Origin: Gamsiella multidivaricata
Lineage: Eukaryota > Mortierellomycota > Mortierellomycetes > Mortierellales > Mortierellaceae
Assembly (NCBI RefSeq): GCF_025024155.1
Contig: NW_026251737.1
Span: 1-64,000 of the forward strand
Direction: 5' to 3'
DNA: 64,000 bases
Shown here: piece after piece, positions 33,933-44,350 of the stretch
How the letters are laid out: every line of letters starts with the position of its first letter
Numbering within the stretch: the stretch's first letter is position 1
Program-made: the position numbers and the translations under genes
The notes under the pieces: model-generated
Seen by the model: only the letters and a program-made list of their open reading frames with translations
What the model was told of the DNA's origin: nothing
Databases searched by the model: none

Positions 33933-36059
33933 ATGTTTGCGCCCAGGCCAGGTGTGCTCAGAGGCGTGGTTTCTGCCCTGAACACGGCCTCGTATCTGGC
34001 AAGTCTTCCTGAGGAGGGCAAGGGACCTTGGGACAATGCCAAAGACACTCAGGAACACTACGATTACATTGTTCTTGGAGGTGAGTTGTATGCACGCCCC
34101 GACTTACGTTGTTCGATACTAAAGACGCTCAATTGACAGACATTCCAACCCTGGTTTCTTCATCCGCAGGTGGGAGCGCTGGATGCGTGATGGCAAGTCG
34201 ATTGGCAGAAGATCCCAAAGTCAAGGTCCTCGTTCTGGAAGCAGGTTACTCGGATGAGATTATGTCCTCTCGGACACCGGCCGTCTTTATCCTCAACGTC
34301 GACAGTGCAACAGACTGGCAGTTCAAGACCACGCCACAGACGCATGCGGAAGGAAGGGTCATGAAGCAGCCTCGAGGGAAGCTACTTGGAGGGACCAGCT
34401 CCATCAATGCCATGATGTATCACCGTGGACCGGCTTCGGACTACGACGAATGGGACTCTCTTGGTAATCCAGGCTGGTCCTACAAAGAGTGTCTGCCGTA
34501 TTTCAAAAAGTCGGAGGGGTTCAGCGACCCCAATCTGCCGATCTCGCATCCCAAGGGGCCATTGACGAAAAGGGTCAGGAAATCGCAATACGAGACTCAC
34601 GATCCAGAGTACCATGGCACGGAGGGACCCTGGCAAGTGACCTTTCATCATCTCTACAGCGGATCTGAAGGATTCATTCGGGCGAATATTGCGGAAGGTA
34701 TACAATTTAATAAGGACTTTAATGGAGAATCGACGTTGGGCGTCAACAGAATTCAGACATTTATCCAGCGTAATGCGGTTCGAAGCTCGTTGTCAAGGGC
34801 ATTCTTGAAATCCAAGGACATTGTGCCTGGAGGTGGTGCGCGAGGCAAGATCAGGGTTGTGTATGGAGCGGACATCAGGCGAATTCTAGTCCAGATGAAA
34901 AAGGGCGTCAAGATGGCCTACGGTGTTGAGTTTGTGGATCACAAGAAAGGTACAAATGCCAATCATGCACGTTTTTGGCTAATGTGCCCTGCAATCGAGT
35001 CGAGACTGACGTCTGATCCTTTTCCAACCAGTTCCACGACGCGTCGTGGCGGCTAGAGAGGTATTACTCTGCGCTGGCGCGTTCGGCTCTCCACACATTT
35101 TACTCGCGTCCGGAATCGGTCCTTCACCTCAACCCTCCATCCCACATGTCCACATGCTCCCAGGTGTCGGAGCCAACCTTGCAGACCATCTAGGGCTTGG
35201 CGTGGTCTTTAGGGCTCGCAACCGCTCCCATGGCGGGCATCAAGAGCTTGCCCTCGCTCGATCGATTATCTCGCTTCTTGACTATAATTTGCGCGGTGTG
35301 GGATCGTTGTCCAGCCAGGTCGGCGAGGCTGTGAACTTTGTCCGACTCGAAGAGATCGCTCCGGATTTTGTGGCACGCGAGAAGGCCAATGGGACGTACA
35401 GGGAGCGAGCGAGCGGACCTCACTCTCCTCATATCGAGATCATCTTTGCACCGTACTTTATGCGACAACACGGAACTATCATGCCTGCGGACTCGAAGAG
35501 CTATTATACCTTGATCGCATTGCTGCTCAATCCCTGTTCCGCGGGCACTGTCACCATTAAAGCCAAGAAGAGCGATAGTCCTAGCGATGGCGGTCCGCCA
35601 GAATTCGAGACCGTTATCGATCCCAACTACTTCTCAGACGCGTTTGATGTTCGTGTGATGGTGGAGGCGGTCAAGTTCATGAGAAAATTGGGACGCAGGA
35701 TGAATCAGGACCTCGAGCTCGGAGGACGGGAGGTCTTTCCGGGTGAGCTGGCGGTTCCGAACCATGATGATGAGAAGCTGCAGAGATTTGTCCGCAATTC
35801 GGCAGAGACGTACTATCACCCAACATCGACCTGTCGCATGGGCCCAACGTCGGATCCGCTGGCGGTTGTGGATAGTCGGTTGAACGTCTATGGCGTGGAT
35901 CGGCTGAGGGTTATTGATGCAAGTGTGATGCCTAAACTGCCGGCGGCGCATACGTGCGCGCCGACGGTTATGATCGCAGAGAGGGCGAGTGATTTCATCA
36001 AAGAGGATTGGGAAGATCCCTCGGTCAGGAAGGGAGAACCCACCATGGCGAAGTTGTAG
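33933..36059 (+). CDS. GMC oxidoreductase, copy 2
   Basis: Three exons (33933-34080, 34170-34949, 35032-36059) give 651 aa. It is closely related to the copy at 22139-24391: both share HYDYI(I/V)LGG split at the same codon, GKLLGG(S/T)SSINAMMYHRG, HPTSTCRMGP and LPAAHTCAPT. Copy 2 lacks the intron that splits copy 1 near residue 80 and has a different N-terminus (MFAPRPGVLRGVVSALNTA), possibly a targeting sequence. The conserved intron position shows an intron-bearing duplication, not retroposition. The substrate is unknown. Confidence 0.9.
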
Positions 36060-36427
36060 AAAACTCTCAATAAAAAAAAAAAAAAAAAAAATAAAGAAAT
36101 GATATTTGTCTGCTAAAATGGTTAAGACCAAGGAAAGAGCTCCAGCAACTGTACTACTGAAGCAGAGTAGGCCATAATCGGGACTTTTCATTAAAAGCAG
36201 AACTTCCTCCTCTTCCTTCTCACCTCTGGCTGTGTGAGTGTCCGAATAGTTGGGGCGATCTTCTGGGGTACGCTTGAGGATGATACCTGTTTTCATTTCG
36301 TGCCGGTGCTCCTTCTCTTCCTCACCAGCATCGCCTCTCTAACAGTCAAATAGATCTTGGTTTTATTTAAAAGCAAATACTAAATACTATAGGCTAGAAG
36401 GTAAATGTCATGCACAGCAGCGTTTCC
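36060..36427. other. 3' flank and spacer
   Basis: No gene seen between GMC copy 2 and the truncated LINE. Confidence 0.4.
36069..36074 (+). terminator. poly(A) signal of GMC copy 2
   Basis: AATAAA ten nt after the stop codon, followed by a genomic A-run. Confidence 0.4.
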
Positions 36428-36958
36428 TTTTTTTTTTTTTGATAACTAGGACCCACGGGGACGTGTGGGCTTTATTAGCGTGATACTATCCTCTAGGGAC
36501 CCCTATTGCTAGAAACATAAAGAAAAGTGGTATCTAATAAACAGCTTTTGCTGCTAAGTCCCGTTCACAATCCTCGTCAGCATGAGTGGTGACTCGAGGA
36601 GCCCTGCTCCCTACTTGGCCTGTTGTGCACGAAGGTCATCCTCTAGCCAGTATCCACTGTCATCAAAAACTTGCATCCGCCTAGTCGCTCCATCAGAGTC
36701 AGCTCCAGCTGCTGGCAAAAGCCCTGTACTAGGCGCCTGTCCGCCTCTGCCCTGATCTCTTCCATGTCTGTTGCTGATCTCTGATTATGGGCTGATCCCA
36801 TGAAATTACTTCTGCTACGGCTGTGCCCTCCGCCACAAGTGTGTCCTCTGGCGCGTTTGCTCACAGAAGTGATTCCACGCTCTCGTTCCCAGTCCACGGT
36901 GACTTTGCAACGTCTGTTCCAGATCTCAGTCCTTCCTTTTTTGGAGGTCTCGCCGAGA
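36428..36958 (-). mobile_element. 5'-truncated LINE copy
   Basis: Starts with a T-run (poly(A) on the minus strand) and then GATAACTAG. It matches the 3' untranslated region and last roughly 100 codons of the full LINE to its right: RTEIWNRRCKVTVDWERERGIT against RTEIWNKRCKVTVDWERENGIT. Clear similarity ends near 36936. The insertion is bounded by the 19-bp direct repeat CATGCACAGCAGCGTTTCC (36409-36427 and 36959-36977), the target-site duplication. The two copies differ at many positions, so it is a relative and not a recent product of that element. Confidence 0.9.
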
Positions 36959-36977
36959 CATGCACAGCAGCGTTTCC

Positions 36978-37608
36978 GTAGTAACAAACCTGATATCCTC
37001 TTTAGAACTTGTAAAACCCATATTTGTTTTGTGCGCTGCCGAAGCATCCCTTAGGCTCAGACTCGCATGATCTCCTTGATTACATCTGAGGATCGTACAC
37101 CGCAACCAGCTGTCGGTGCCCCGTACCTAAAGGAAATCCTTGGGGACCTTATATCGGAAGCATTCCAATCGTTTACCTTTAACATGTAACGATTTGTATT
37201 AAAAAAAAAAAAAAAAAAAAAGTATAATGGACCAACCTTGGTTTCAACAACGACAACTGGGACGGAAAGGAGGAAGAAGCTGAATTCAGTCTCCCATTTT
37301 ATGACAAATTCCAACTCTGATAAAAAATTGGTGCCATTTCTCCATCTCAATGAACTGGCATCTACAGGCGAATGAAATATGATATTATGACAAGCGAAAG
37401 AAGCGAGTGAAGCTGTATCGACCCAAAACGAAAAAACGTCTGAAAATCCAATTCACAAAGACTAACAAGTGCTCCTCAGCAACAAAGGGCTTTGATCCGG
37501 TCGTGCTTTTCTCATCTGTTCAACATAGTGTGAAGTTGCTCTCGAAGGTTGCGATTGAGTCCCTTGGGGGGAGCATAAGTCGTTTGATGCGGTCTGGTTG
37601 CTTCGAAC
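36978..37608. other. spacer between repeats
   Basis: No gene recognised. A run of about 21 A lies at 37201-37221 without a convincing target duplication around it. Confidence 0.45.
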
Positions 37609-38115
37609 TCATTTATTTTGGGCAGCGAGAGGCTCGGTGTATTGCAAGGAAGGCGTCAACTTGGGCAGTGCACCTAGGGACTATGGCAGCATGGCGCGAG
37701 TATATGGAGGCAAGGTAGGCTAGACGCGGCAGTGAGAGCGTGCTGAGGACGAAAGGATAATGTATGGGATGGCTTGATTGATCTTTTCCACATGATTTAC
37801 AGCCGCTCTGAGACTGAGTAGCTGAAAACTTTTTTTTATAACAACTTGTCTCTCTAGTCAATTGACTCTGCGAATCTATCAGACTAACTAACAAAGATCT
37901 ACTATCGTTGTCCTCACCGACAGGAGGTCACATTCCCCGGGCCTGCCCTTAGAGCCTGCGCAACAATTGCCACATCTCATCAGTGCGTTAAAAGCTGAAA
38001 ACTCCTTATTAAAAAAGAGGTATCTTCCCCATCCCCTCCATGGTTGTCAACCGCCTCCTCCCTTGCAGGCAGTCCAGCAGCGTCCGATCCGCTGCGTCTG
38101 GGTCAAGCACGGGGC

Positions 38116-38119
<4 letters not shown>
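37609..38119 (+). repeat. large palindrome, left arm, outer part
   Basis: These 511 bp are the reverse complement of 47173-47683 with no indel and only two mismatches noticed (near 37740 and 38013). Together with 46256-46610 they form the 866-bp left arm of a palindrome whose right arm is 46818-47683. No coding sequence is supported; frames on both arms mirror each other. Confidence 0.93.
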
Positions 38120-38161
<42 letters not shown>

Positions 38162-38410
38162 ATAACTAGAACCCACGAGGATATGTGGGATTTATTAGTG
38201 AGGGACTCTAGACTAGGGAACCCTATTGCTAGAGGCATAGTAAAGGGTGCTCAATATTCTAATAAACGGCTTTTGCCGCACCGCTGCTGGTCACTCGCAG
38301 CTCCAATCCCCTTCACAATCCCAGTCAGCATGAGTGGTAACTCGACCCCGCCTGGGGTCGGTGACTGAGCCCTGCTCCCTACTTGGCCTGTTGTGCGCGA
38401 AGGTCATCCT

Positions 38411-41400
38411 TTAGCCGCGTTCCTCAATCATCAAAAATTTACAGTTGCCGGTGCGTTCCATCACGTTTAGCTCCACCTGCTGCATGCAGCTTTGCAGCAC
38501 TCGCTTGTCCGCTCGTTCCTCGATCTCTTTCACATCCAATGCACGTCGTTGTCTCCTGGAGGATCCAACAAAACCACTACCACTACGTCTGTGCTCTCCA
38601 ACACAGTTGCGTCCCCGGGCGCGTTTGCTCATGGTAGTGATCCCATTTTCTCTTTCCCAGTCGACGGTGACTTTGCATCTTTTGTTCCAGATTTCTGTCC
38701 GTCCGAATTCCTCGATGGCCCTGACGAATCGACCGACCATGTACCTCGCGATCGAGGTGGTCGTCTTGAATAGGCTCTCCCAGTCCTTGGCGAGAGCCGT
38801 TGGTGTCAGTCCGTGGTACAAATCTTGAGCCGTCCAGGTCCCTTGATCGTTGTCCCTTGTCTCGTCCTCCACACGGCCGAGTGTGTTGCTTGCTTGCCGG
38901 ATCGCCGAAGCTCCCTTGATCTTGTTCTTGAGTGCTGTCCAAATGGCCTTGTCTGTCACCTGTGTGAAGCTTGGTCCCTGTCCTCTCGCGGCTTGTCCTC
39001 GCTCCTTGGCTTGCTTTTGCTTCGTCTCCCACAGCTTGCGCTCTTTATTCCATGCTCTACGTCCATCTGTGTTGACCTTCTCGATTGCTTCCTGCCAACC
39101 GTCCTGCTGCTGCTGCATCGTCATTTCGCAGCGCCATAGATGCTGCGTGTCCTCTTTGTCCACCTCACAAAGTCTGCAGGTGTCTGTGCTATACAAATCC
39201 GGCCGCCACTGCTTCATGTACGCCAGCGTCGGCAACATTCCGTGCAGCTTCTTGATCCTGTGCGCACGACGCTGACAATCGTTAGGGCTAGTGAATAATC
39301 CCTTCGGTGTGTTGCCGTTGTGAATGATGTGCAGTGTTGCTTTCCAGTCCACCAGGTTCCAATCCTTGATGTTTTCCTTAGTCCTGTTCTGCTCTGTCCA
39401 TAACGCGTTCATCCTTACCGTTGATTGGCGTTTAAGTACCTGCCTCAGATCACCCTCAACGACCGCGCCTTTGAACATGGCGTGGCACTGGATGTCATTG
39501 TGTTCCTTTTCATTGATGGCCCAAAGGTCACTGAAGTGCGCCTCTTTTGCTGCCTTGTCCGCTGCCTCGTTGCCCTTATGGCCTGCGTGCCCTTTGATCC
39601 ACTCCACCTTGATCTTCCCTCCTTGATGTACATATGCGTTGTGCACTGCCGACCACCAGATCGCGTAAGTCGACCGCAGCCTTTGGCGTTCCGTGCTTCC
39701 TTGTCTCCCACTCACCAAGGCTTTAAATTGCGTTACCACAGCCGAGTTGTCAATGTAGATGGTTGTTGGCGTGTTCCTTGGACTGGCCAGGATTGCTGCA
39801 AAAAGCCCTGCAAGCTCCGCTTTAGTCGATGAAGCAAATCCTGCGATCCTGCCCGTTACCACTGTGTGCATGGCGTCTTGATTTTCCTGCGCTACCACGC
39901 CGAATGCCATTCGGACACCCTGCTTTCCTGCTTCTTCCATTGAACCGTCCGAAAACATTACAACTTTGTCCAGTCCTTGCAGTCGGGTACGCTGTTGCTG
40001 GATGTGGCGCAACACTGCTGCTGGAATACTGACCCCGAATGTGTCTCCTATCGGACGTTGCGTATCGTCTGGCAGTGCTCTATAGCGTAACGTTGGCATT
40101 GCATCCATCTGCTCCCGCGCCAGAGTACGGAGCCTTGCTCGAAGTGCCCCATTGTCCAATCCTGGATCTCTGCCGCGCAGTTTGGTCCTGAGTCTCGCAT
40201 TTTTGCTTGCTTCCCTCTTCCTCATGCGCCGCTGTATTCGCCGCCTGTTAGCACGTCGCCTGTCAGCCTCACGTTTAAGCCGCTGCCGGTTTGAGTTGTG
40301 ATCCCGTGTCTGTTGCCTCGTGTTCCTGATACTCTCCTCCAATCTTCTCCTAACCTGTGCCTGCCTCCTTCGTACTGCTTCCGTTTTTCTCCTGTGCACT
40401 TTCGTAGCTGTTTCGTTGTGTTTCCGCCATATCCTACTGTTCTCGTTTGCCTCCCACTCTTTTTCTTTCCGATACTCGTTGCGTTCGAATGCGACTCCCA
40501 TTGCTTCCTCCACTTCGGCGCGTCGTGTTGGGTGAATCTCTTGGCTCTGCTGTAGTCCTGCTTGTACATAATCTTCCTTCCTTCGCTCCCTGTCTGCTGG
40601 TTCCTCTGCTGGTCTCTGTCTCGGTATTTCCTGCGCTACGTTCACCTCCCTATACTCAGCCATCTCCATCGCCTCGAGTTCGGCTGTCACTGCAGCGACT
40701 GCAGTCTCCTCATCCTCCGTTGCTCCTTCGACCTCAGTGGTGTAGCTGTCGTAGGCTTCCTGTACTTTCTGACCGTCCTCAAACTGCTGAAGGAACTCCA
40801 ATTTCTCGACGCACCAGTCCTCAATAAAATCAGTTGCGTAGTTTGCCTGGCTAAAGAGGTCCTGCATTGTATTGAACCAGACAGGGGACAATTTCGGATC
40901 CTTTCTGCCTATCCTAATTTCCCTCCATGCCTTCAGTGACCCGTCTCTTGTAAGGAGTTGATCTACAAAATAAACCATCCTTTTTGCTAACTCTGTGCGC
41001 ATGCTGTCGTCAATCTCCTCTCCGAAACACTCGTCAATGGTGGTGGCGTTGTTCTGCAGCCCAAAGTCTCCTGCCAGTTGTAGAGCAAACACGATATTTC
41101 TGTCTGCCATGAGCTTGCATACTCCTGAAGCGAAGTTGTGTTTGAATTGTTGTACACTGCTGGGGTCCGCTGTAGGTAGGAGAGCCATCCTCTGCTGCTG
41201 TTGTAACGCAATGATCCGAGCTCTGCAGATTTTTCCCATGAGTCCCTTGTCGTTCAATCGTAGTTGGAGTGTTGATATCTGTTCCTCAGCCTGTGCGTCT
41301 TCTAGATTTTTTACCCCGTAGAATCGATGGTGGTGCATGATGCTATTGGGCGTGGTAGACGGCATCCGAGCCTTCCGTTTACACAGCTTCATGTATTTGC

Positions 41401-44350
41401 CTGTCATCTTGCGCGTAAATGTGCGTGGCATAATTTGCGCCGAAATCCTGTATAGCACTTTGGGGATGAGGACATTGTTGACAATGTACGTCGTCTGCTT
41501 GTCCGTCACTGCTTTCGGCGTGAGAATGTTGCAGATCATGTTGACTTCTCTCTCTACAATCCGTTCCGTTGTTGTCACTGCTCCACTCGCCGTGACCCAG
41601 ACTCCTAAAATCCGCACTGCCTCATTCTTGTCAACCGGTGTGATCGCCTCCGCTGGTGTTCCAAACATGAGGCGGTTGTCGCAGTCCTTTTTGTGGTTCA
41701 GTGCCACAACCTGTGTCTTCTTGGTGTTGATTTCGACCCCATTCAAAACAAAGAAAGATGTTGCCACGTCCAGTATCTCTTGCATGTTGTCTCGTGAGTT
41801 GGAAATCCATGTTGTGTCGTCCACGAAAGCCAACCCCGCGACCTGTGGTGTGTCTTTGGGTCCGTGGATGGTGTATCCTGTTGTATGCTCCATGACCTCG
41901 CACAGCAGTGGGTCGTACGCCACGCGCCACAAAAGTGGACACTCCACTCCGCCCTGGTCCAGTCCGCATTCCGGGTGGTATTCGTCTGTGAGTCCGTATT
42001 CTGTGATAACTTGATTGGTTTTGGTGATGGCAATATTTTCACACAGCTCGATGAACGCTTCCGGGACACGCAGTCGCCTCAGGCCCCTGGATAGCATGCT
42101 GTCAGGTGTACAGTTGACCGAGTCAAAACATCTTTTCATATCCTGGAACACGATCCACTGCTCCTTCTTAAATTCTCGGGCGTCCTCCATTGCTGCCTGG
42201 AGGATGTGGATTGGGTCTTTGGTCGTTGTTCCTTTGAGTACCGAGAAGTTTGGTCCACGCAAAATCTCGTGCCTTCGCATGATCTCGCTTAACCTGTTTG
42301 TCAACACCGCGAACATGATTTTCCTTGCGTGTTCAAGCAATGCGATTGGTCGGACTTCCGCCATACTTCCTGACCATTCCGCTGCCTTAGGGATACAGTA
42401 CAATAATCCTGTCCTCCAATCCTTTGGGATATTTTTCTGCACAATGGATGCTCCCACGATTTGATATAAAATGCTGTGCCCTAGCTCACCCTGATGTTGA
42501 AAGAGGTCGTTTGTGACTCCCGAGACTCCTGGAGCTTTGTACTTTGGTGAATTTTGAATCACTGCCTGAAATTCTGATTGCGTTGGTGGGTCCATGAGTC
42601 CATTGTACCACTCTTCTTTGATTTTGTCCGATGGTGTGTACTGTCGCTCCCATCGCGAGCCTGGCTCTAGCGGTTTGGCTGGTCGCGGTCCATGCCATTT
42701 CTCAAACCACTCCCGGACGTATTTTTTGATCTGTCCTGGTTGAAGAATATTAGATGTAGATCCGTCTTCCTCCACTTGAATCCTATCCAGAACTACCCGT
42801 CCTCTTCCACGGCCCAACACCTTGTCAATCATCCTCCCTGTTGCCGTAACCATCTGCTCGCATCTCTTCTCAATCCATTCCGTCATTTTTCCTGCATTCG
42901 CCACCTTCCTCTCCACCTGCAGCCCTCTCAGCGCCCTTGTCCACCTATTCCTGACACTGGTGACCCATTCCTCCCAGATTTCCTCCGCGTCATGCCATCC
43001 TGGTACCGCTTCGAGATCCTCCATTGGCGTTTTCATTTTGTCTCGCCACCACGCTGCGTGTTGATTGAACTTGACGTGTTCTTCCATGAGTCGCGCCCGC
43101 GCGTCGTCCTCCAAATCAATTTGTCGTCTCTCCGTAATCGATTTTGCCAGCTGTTTGATCCGACCGAGATCGCGGACCAAATGTAACGCGGAAAGATCCG
43201 ATTCTGGCTTCATTCCTGACCTGCCCACAATCTTTCCTGGCAGAGTATCCTTTGCGCACTGAAGCATGTTCTTGGAGTACCACCGCCACGCCCTTTCCAC
43301 GTCTACTTTGTGAAGATCTTCCAGCGTGTTCGTGTCATTGTCCTCGGTTGGCTCCTTGAGTCCTAACTCTCTCATTTTTTCCTTGTCGCTGAGAAGGTCG
43401 TCCAATGCTTCCTTGAATGCAGTCCACTCTAACTTGCCTGTGTCACGGAAGCTGAATCGGAATCCCTTTGGTTTCTTGTACTTGATCGGGCTGGATGGCG
43501 CCTCCGTGAGCCCGTGGAGTGTCAGTTTTACCGCAACCATCTTGTGGTCCGAAGATATACCGTCAATTGAGCTGTGCTTGACCTCGAGCAACCTGTCCAC
43601 CAACAGGCTGTCGAGGAAAATCATGTCAATTCTGCTAACCCCTTGGCATGTAAAATCTTGCTTGACTGGGTACATTATGCGGAATGCGTCTTGGAGCGGC
43701 TCAACCTCCAGCCACTTGAGTAAGTCAGTCTCCGGTGTGGCCCTGTTCCTGGCTGTCGAGCTCCTGTCTATCCTTGGGTTACATACTCCATTGAAATCCC
43801 CCAATAAAATCACTTCTCGATGTTCTGCTTTCGCTTCTCGGTATTCTTTTTTCACCCATTTTGAAATCGCTTCGATCTCTCGTCTTTTTAATGCATCGTT
43901 ATGCGTCTCGCTCGGCACGTATACGTTCATCACCCTGACTTTCAGCCGCCCTTTGAAGTTGAAGTCCCGCGCCTGACCGCGACTCCCACATGTTGAAATT
44001 CTACCCGCATGCTGCCACCACCAGTTGGACATCAAAAGTCCAACCCCAGTGCCTCGTGTTTTTCCTTCTTCTCCACTGACCCACCACGAATTGAAATATT
44101 CCTGGTCAATGTTTTTTGCCATGGTTCTCCCGCCATGGTTCATGTTCGTCTCCTGCAATGCAATAATATCATACTCCTCATCGTGCCCCCAATGGTATAA
44201 CGCCTCTACCTTTCCTGCTGTCAACAGCCCTTGTGTATTGAACGACCCTATCCTGAAATTGTCCGTATTTTTCATCTCCTGCGTCGATTCATTCTCGTTT
44301 TGTTGGGTCGTATTATTCATTTTTGGATGATGTTTTTGATGTCTGTCCAT
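38411..44350 (-). CDS. LINE ORF2: endonuclease, reverse transcriptase, RNase H
   Basis: Uninterrupted 1979-aa polyprotein starting at ATG 44350, 38 nt inside ORF1 and in another frame. Residues about 30-260 form an APE-type endonuclease (GSFNTQG, LQETNMN, GDFNG, SSDHKMV). The reverse transcriptase follows (about 560-960), with KAPGVSGV, CIPK and the active-site FVDDT near residue 840. After a long Arg/Glu-rich linker (about 1235-1395) comes an RNase H domain (about 1460-1610: FSDGS, STKAELAGL, YIDNSAV, HAGHKGNEAADK). A Cys/His knuckle, CRLCEVDKEDTQHLWRC, lies near 1728. It is far longer than typical ORF2 proteins of about 1000-1300 aa, mainly through the linker and the C-terminal extension. 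Confidence 0.93.
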   Translation of the reverse strand: MDRHQKHHPKMNNTTQQNENESTQEMKNTDNFRIGSFNTQGLLTAGKVEALYHWGHDEEYDIIALQETNMNHGGRTMAKNIDQEYFNSWWVSGEEGKTRGTGVGLLMSNWWWQHAGRISTCGSRGQARDFNFKGRLKVRVMNVYVPSETHNDALKRREIEAISKWVKKEYREAKAEHREVILLGDFNGVCNPRIDRSSTARNRATPETDLLKWLEVEPLQDAFRIMYPVKQDFTCQGVSRIDMIFLDSLLVDRLLEVKHSSIDGISSDHKMVAVKLTLHGLTEAPSSPIKYKKPKGFRFSFRDTGKLEWTAFKEALDDLLSDKEKMRELGLKEPTEDNDTNTLEDLHKVDVERAWRWYSKNMLQCAKDTLPGKIVGRSGMKPESDLSALHLVRDLGRIKQLAKSITERRQIDLEDDARARLMEEHVKFNQHAAWWRDKMKTPMEDLEAVPGWHDAEEIWEEWVTSVRNRWTRALRGLQVERKVANAGKMTEWIEKRCEQMVTATGRMIDKVLGRGRGRVVLDRIQVEEDGSTSNILQPGQIKKYVREWFEKWHGPRPAKPLEPGSRWERQYTPSDKIKEEWYNGLMDPPTQSEFQAVIQNSPKYKAPGVSGVTNDLFQHQGELGHSILYQIVGASIVQKNIPKDWRTGLLYCIPKAAEWSGSMAEVRPIALLEHARKIMFAVLTNRLSEIMRRHEILRGPNFSVLKGTTTKDPIHILQAAMEDAREFKKEQWIVFQDMKRCFDSVNCTPDSMLSRGLRRLRVPEAFIELCENIAITKTNQVITEYGLTDEYHPECGLDQGGVECPLLWRVAYDPLLCEVMEHTTGYTIHGPKDTPQVAGLAFVDDTTWISNSRDNMQEILDVATSFFVLNGVEINTKKTQVVALNHKKDCDNRLMFGTPAEAITPVDKNEAVRILGVWVTASGAVTTTERIVEREVNMICNILTPKAVTDKQTTYIVNNVLIPKVLYRISAQIMPRTFTRKMTGKYMKLCKRKARMPSTTPNSIMHHHRFYGVKNLEDAQAEEQISTLQLRLNDKGLMGKICRARIIALQQQQRMALLPTADPSSVQQFKHNFASGVCKLMADRNIVFALQLAGDFGLQNNATTIDECFGEEIDDSMRTELAKRMVYFVDQLLTRDGSLKAWREIRIGRKDPKLSPVWFNTMQDLFSQANYATDFIEDWCVEKLEFLQQFEDGQKVQEAYDSYTTEVEGATEDEETAVAAVTAELEAMEMAEYREVNVAQEIPRQRPAEEPADRERRKEDYVQAGLQQSQEIHPTRRAEVEEAMGVAFERNEYRKEKEWEANENSRIWRKHNETATKVHRRKTEAVRRRQAQVRRRLEESIRNTRQQTRDHNSNRQRLKREADRRRANRRRIQRRMRKREASKNARLRTKLRGRDPGLDNGALRARLRTLAREQMDAMPTLRYRALPDDTQRPIGDTFGVSIPAAVLRHIQQQRTRLQGLDKVVMFSDGSMEEAGKQGVRMAFGVVAQENQDAMHTVVTGRIAGFASSTKAELAGLFAAILASPRNTPTTIYIDNSAVVTQFKALVSGRQGSTERQRLRSTYAIWWSAVHNAYVHQGGKIKVEWIKGHAGHKGNEAADKAAKEAHFSDLWAINEKEHNDIQCHAMFKGAVVEGDLRQVLKRQSTVRMNALWTEQNRTKENIKDWNLVDWKATLHIIHNGNTPKGLFTSPNDCQRRAHRIKKLHGMLPTLAYMKQWRPDLYSTDTCRLCEVDKEDTQHLWRCEMTMQQQQDGWQEAIEKVNTDGRRAWNKERKLWETKQKQAKERGQAARGQGPSFTQVTDKAIWTALKNKIKGASAIRQASNTLGRVEDETRDNDQGTWTAQDLYHGLTPTALAKDWESLFKTTTSIARYMVGRFVRAIEEFGRTEIWNKRCKVTVDWERENGITTMSKRARGRNCVGEHRRSGSGFVGSSRRQRRALDVKEIEERADKRVLQSCMQQVELNVMERTGNCKFLMIEERG

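Noticed and set aside
37201..37221. A-run as the tail of another retro-insertion
   Set aside because: No target-site duplication could be found around it.
37613..37894. Frame present in both palindrome arms (LVSLIDSQSQLTRETSCYKKKF...)
   Set aside because: Conserved only because the arms are duplicates; no domain, no start context, and no independent evidence of coding.
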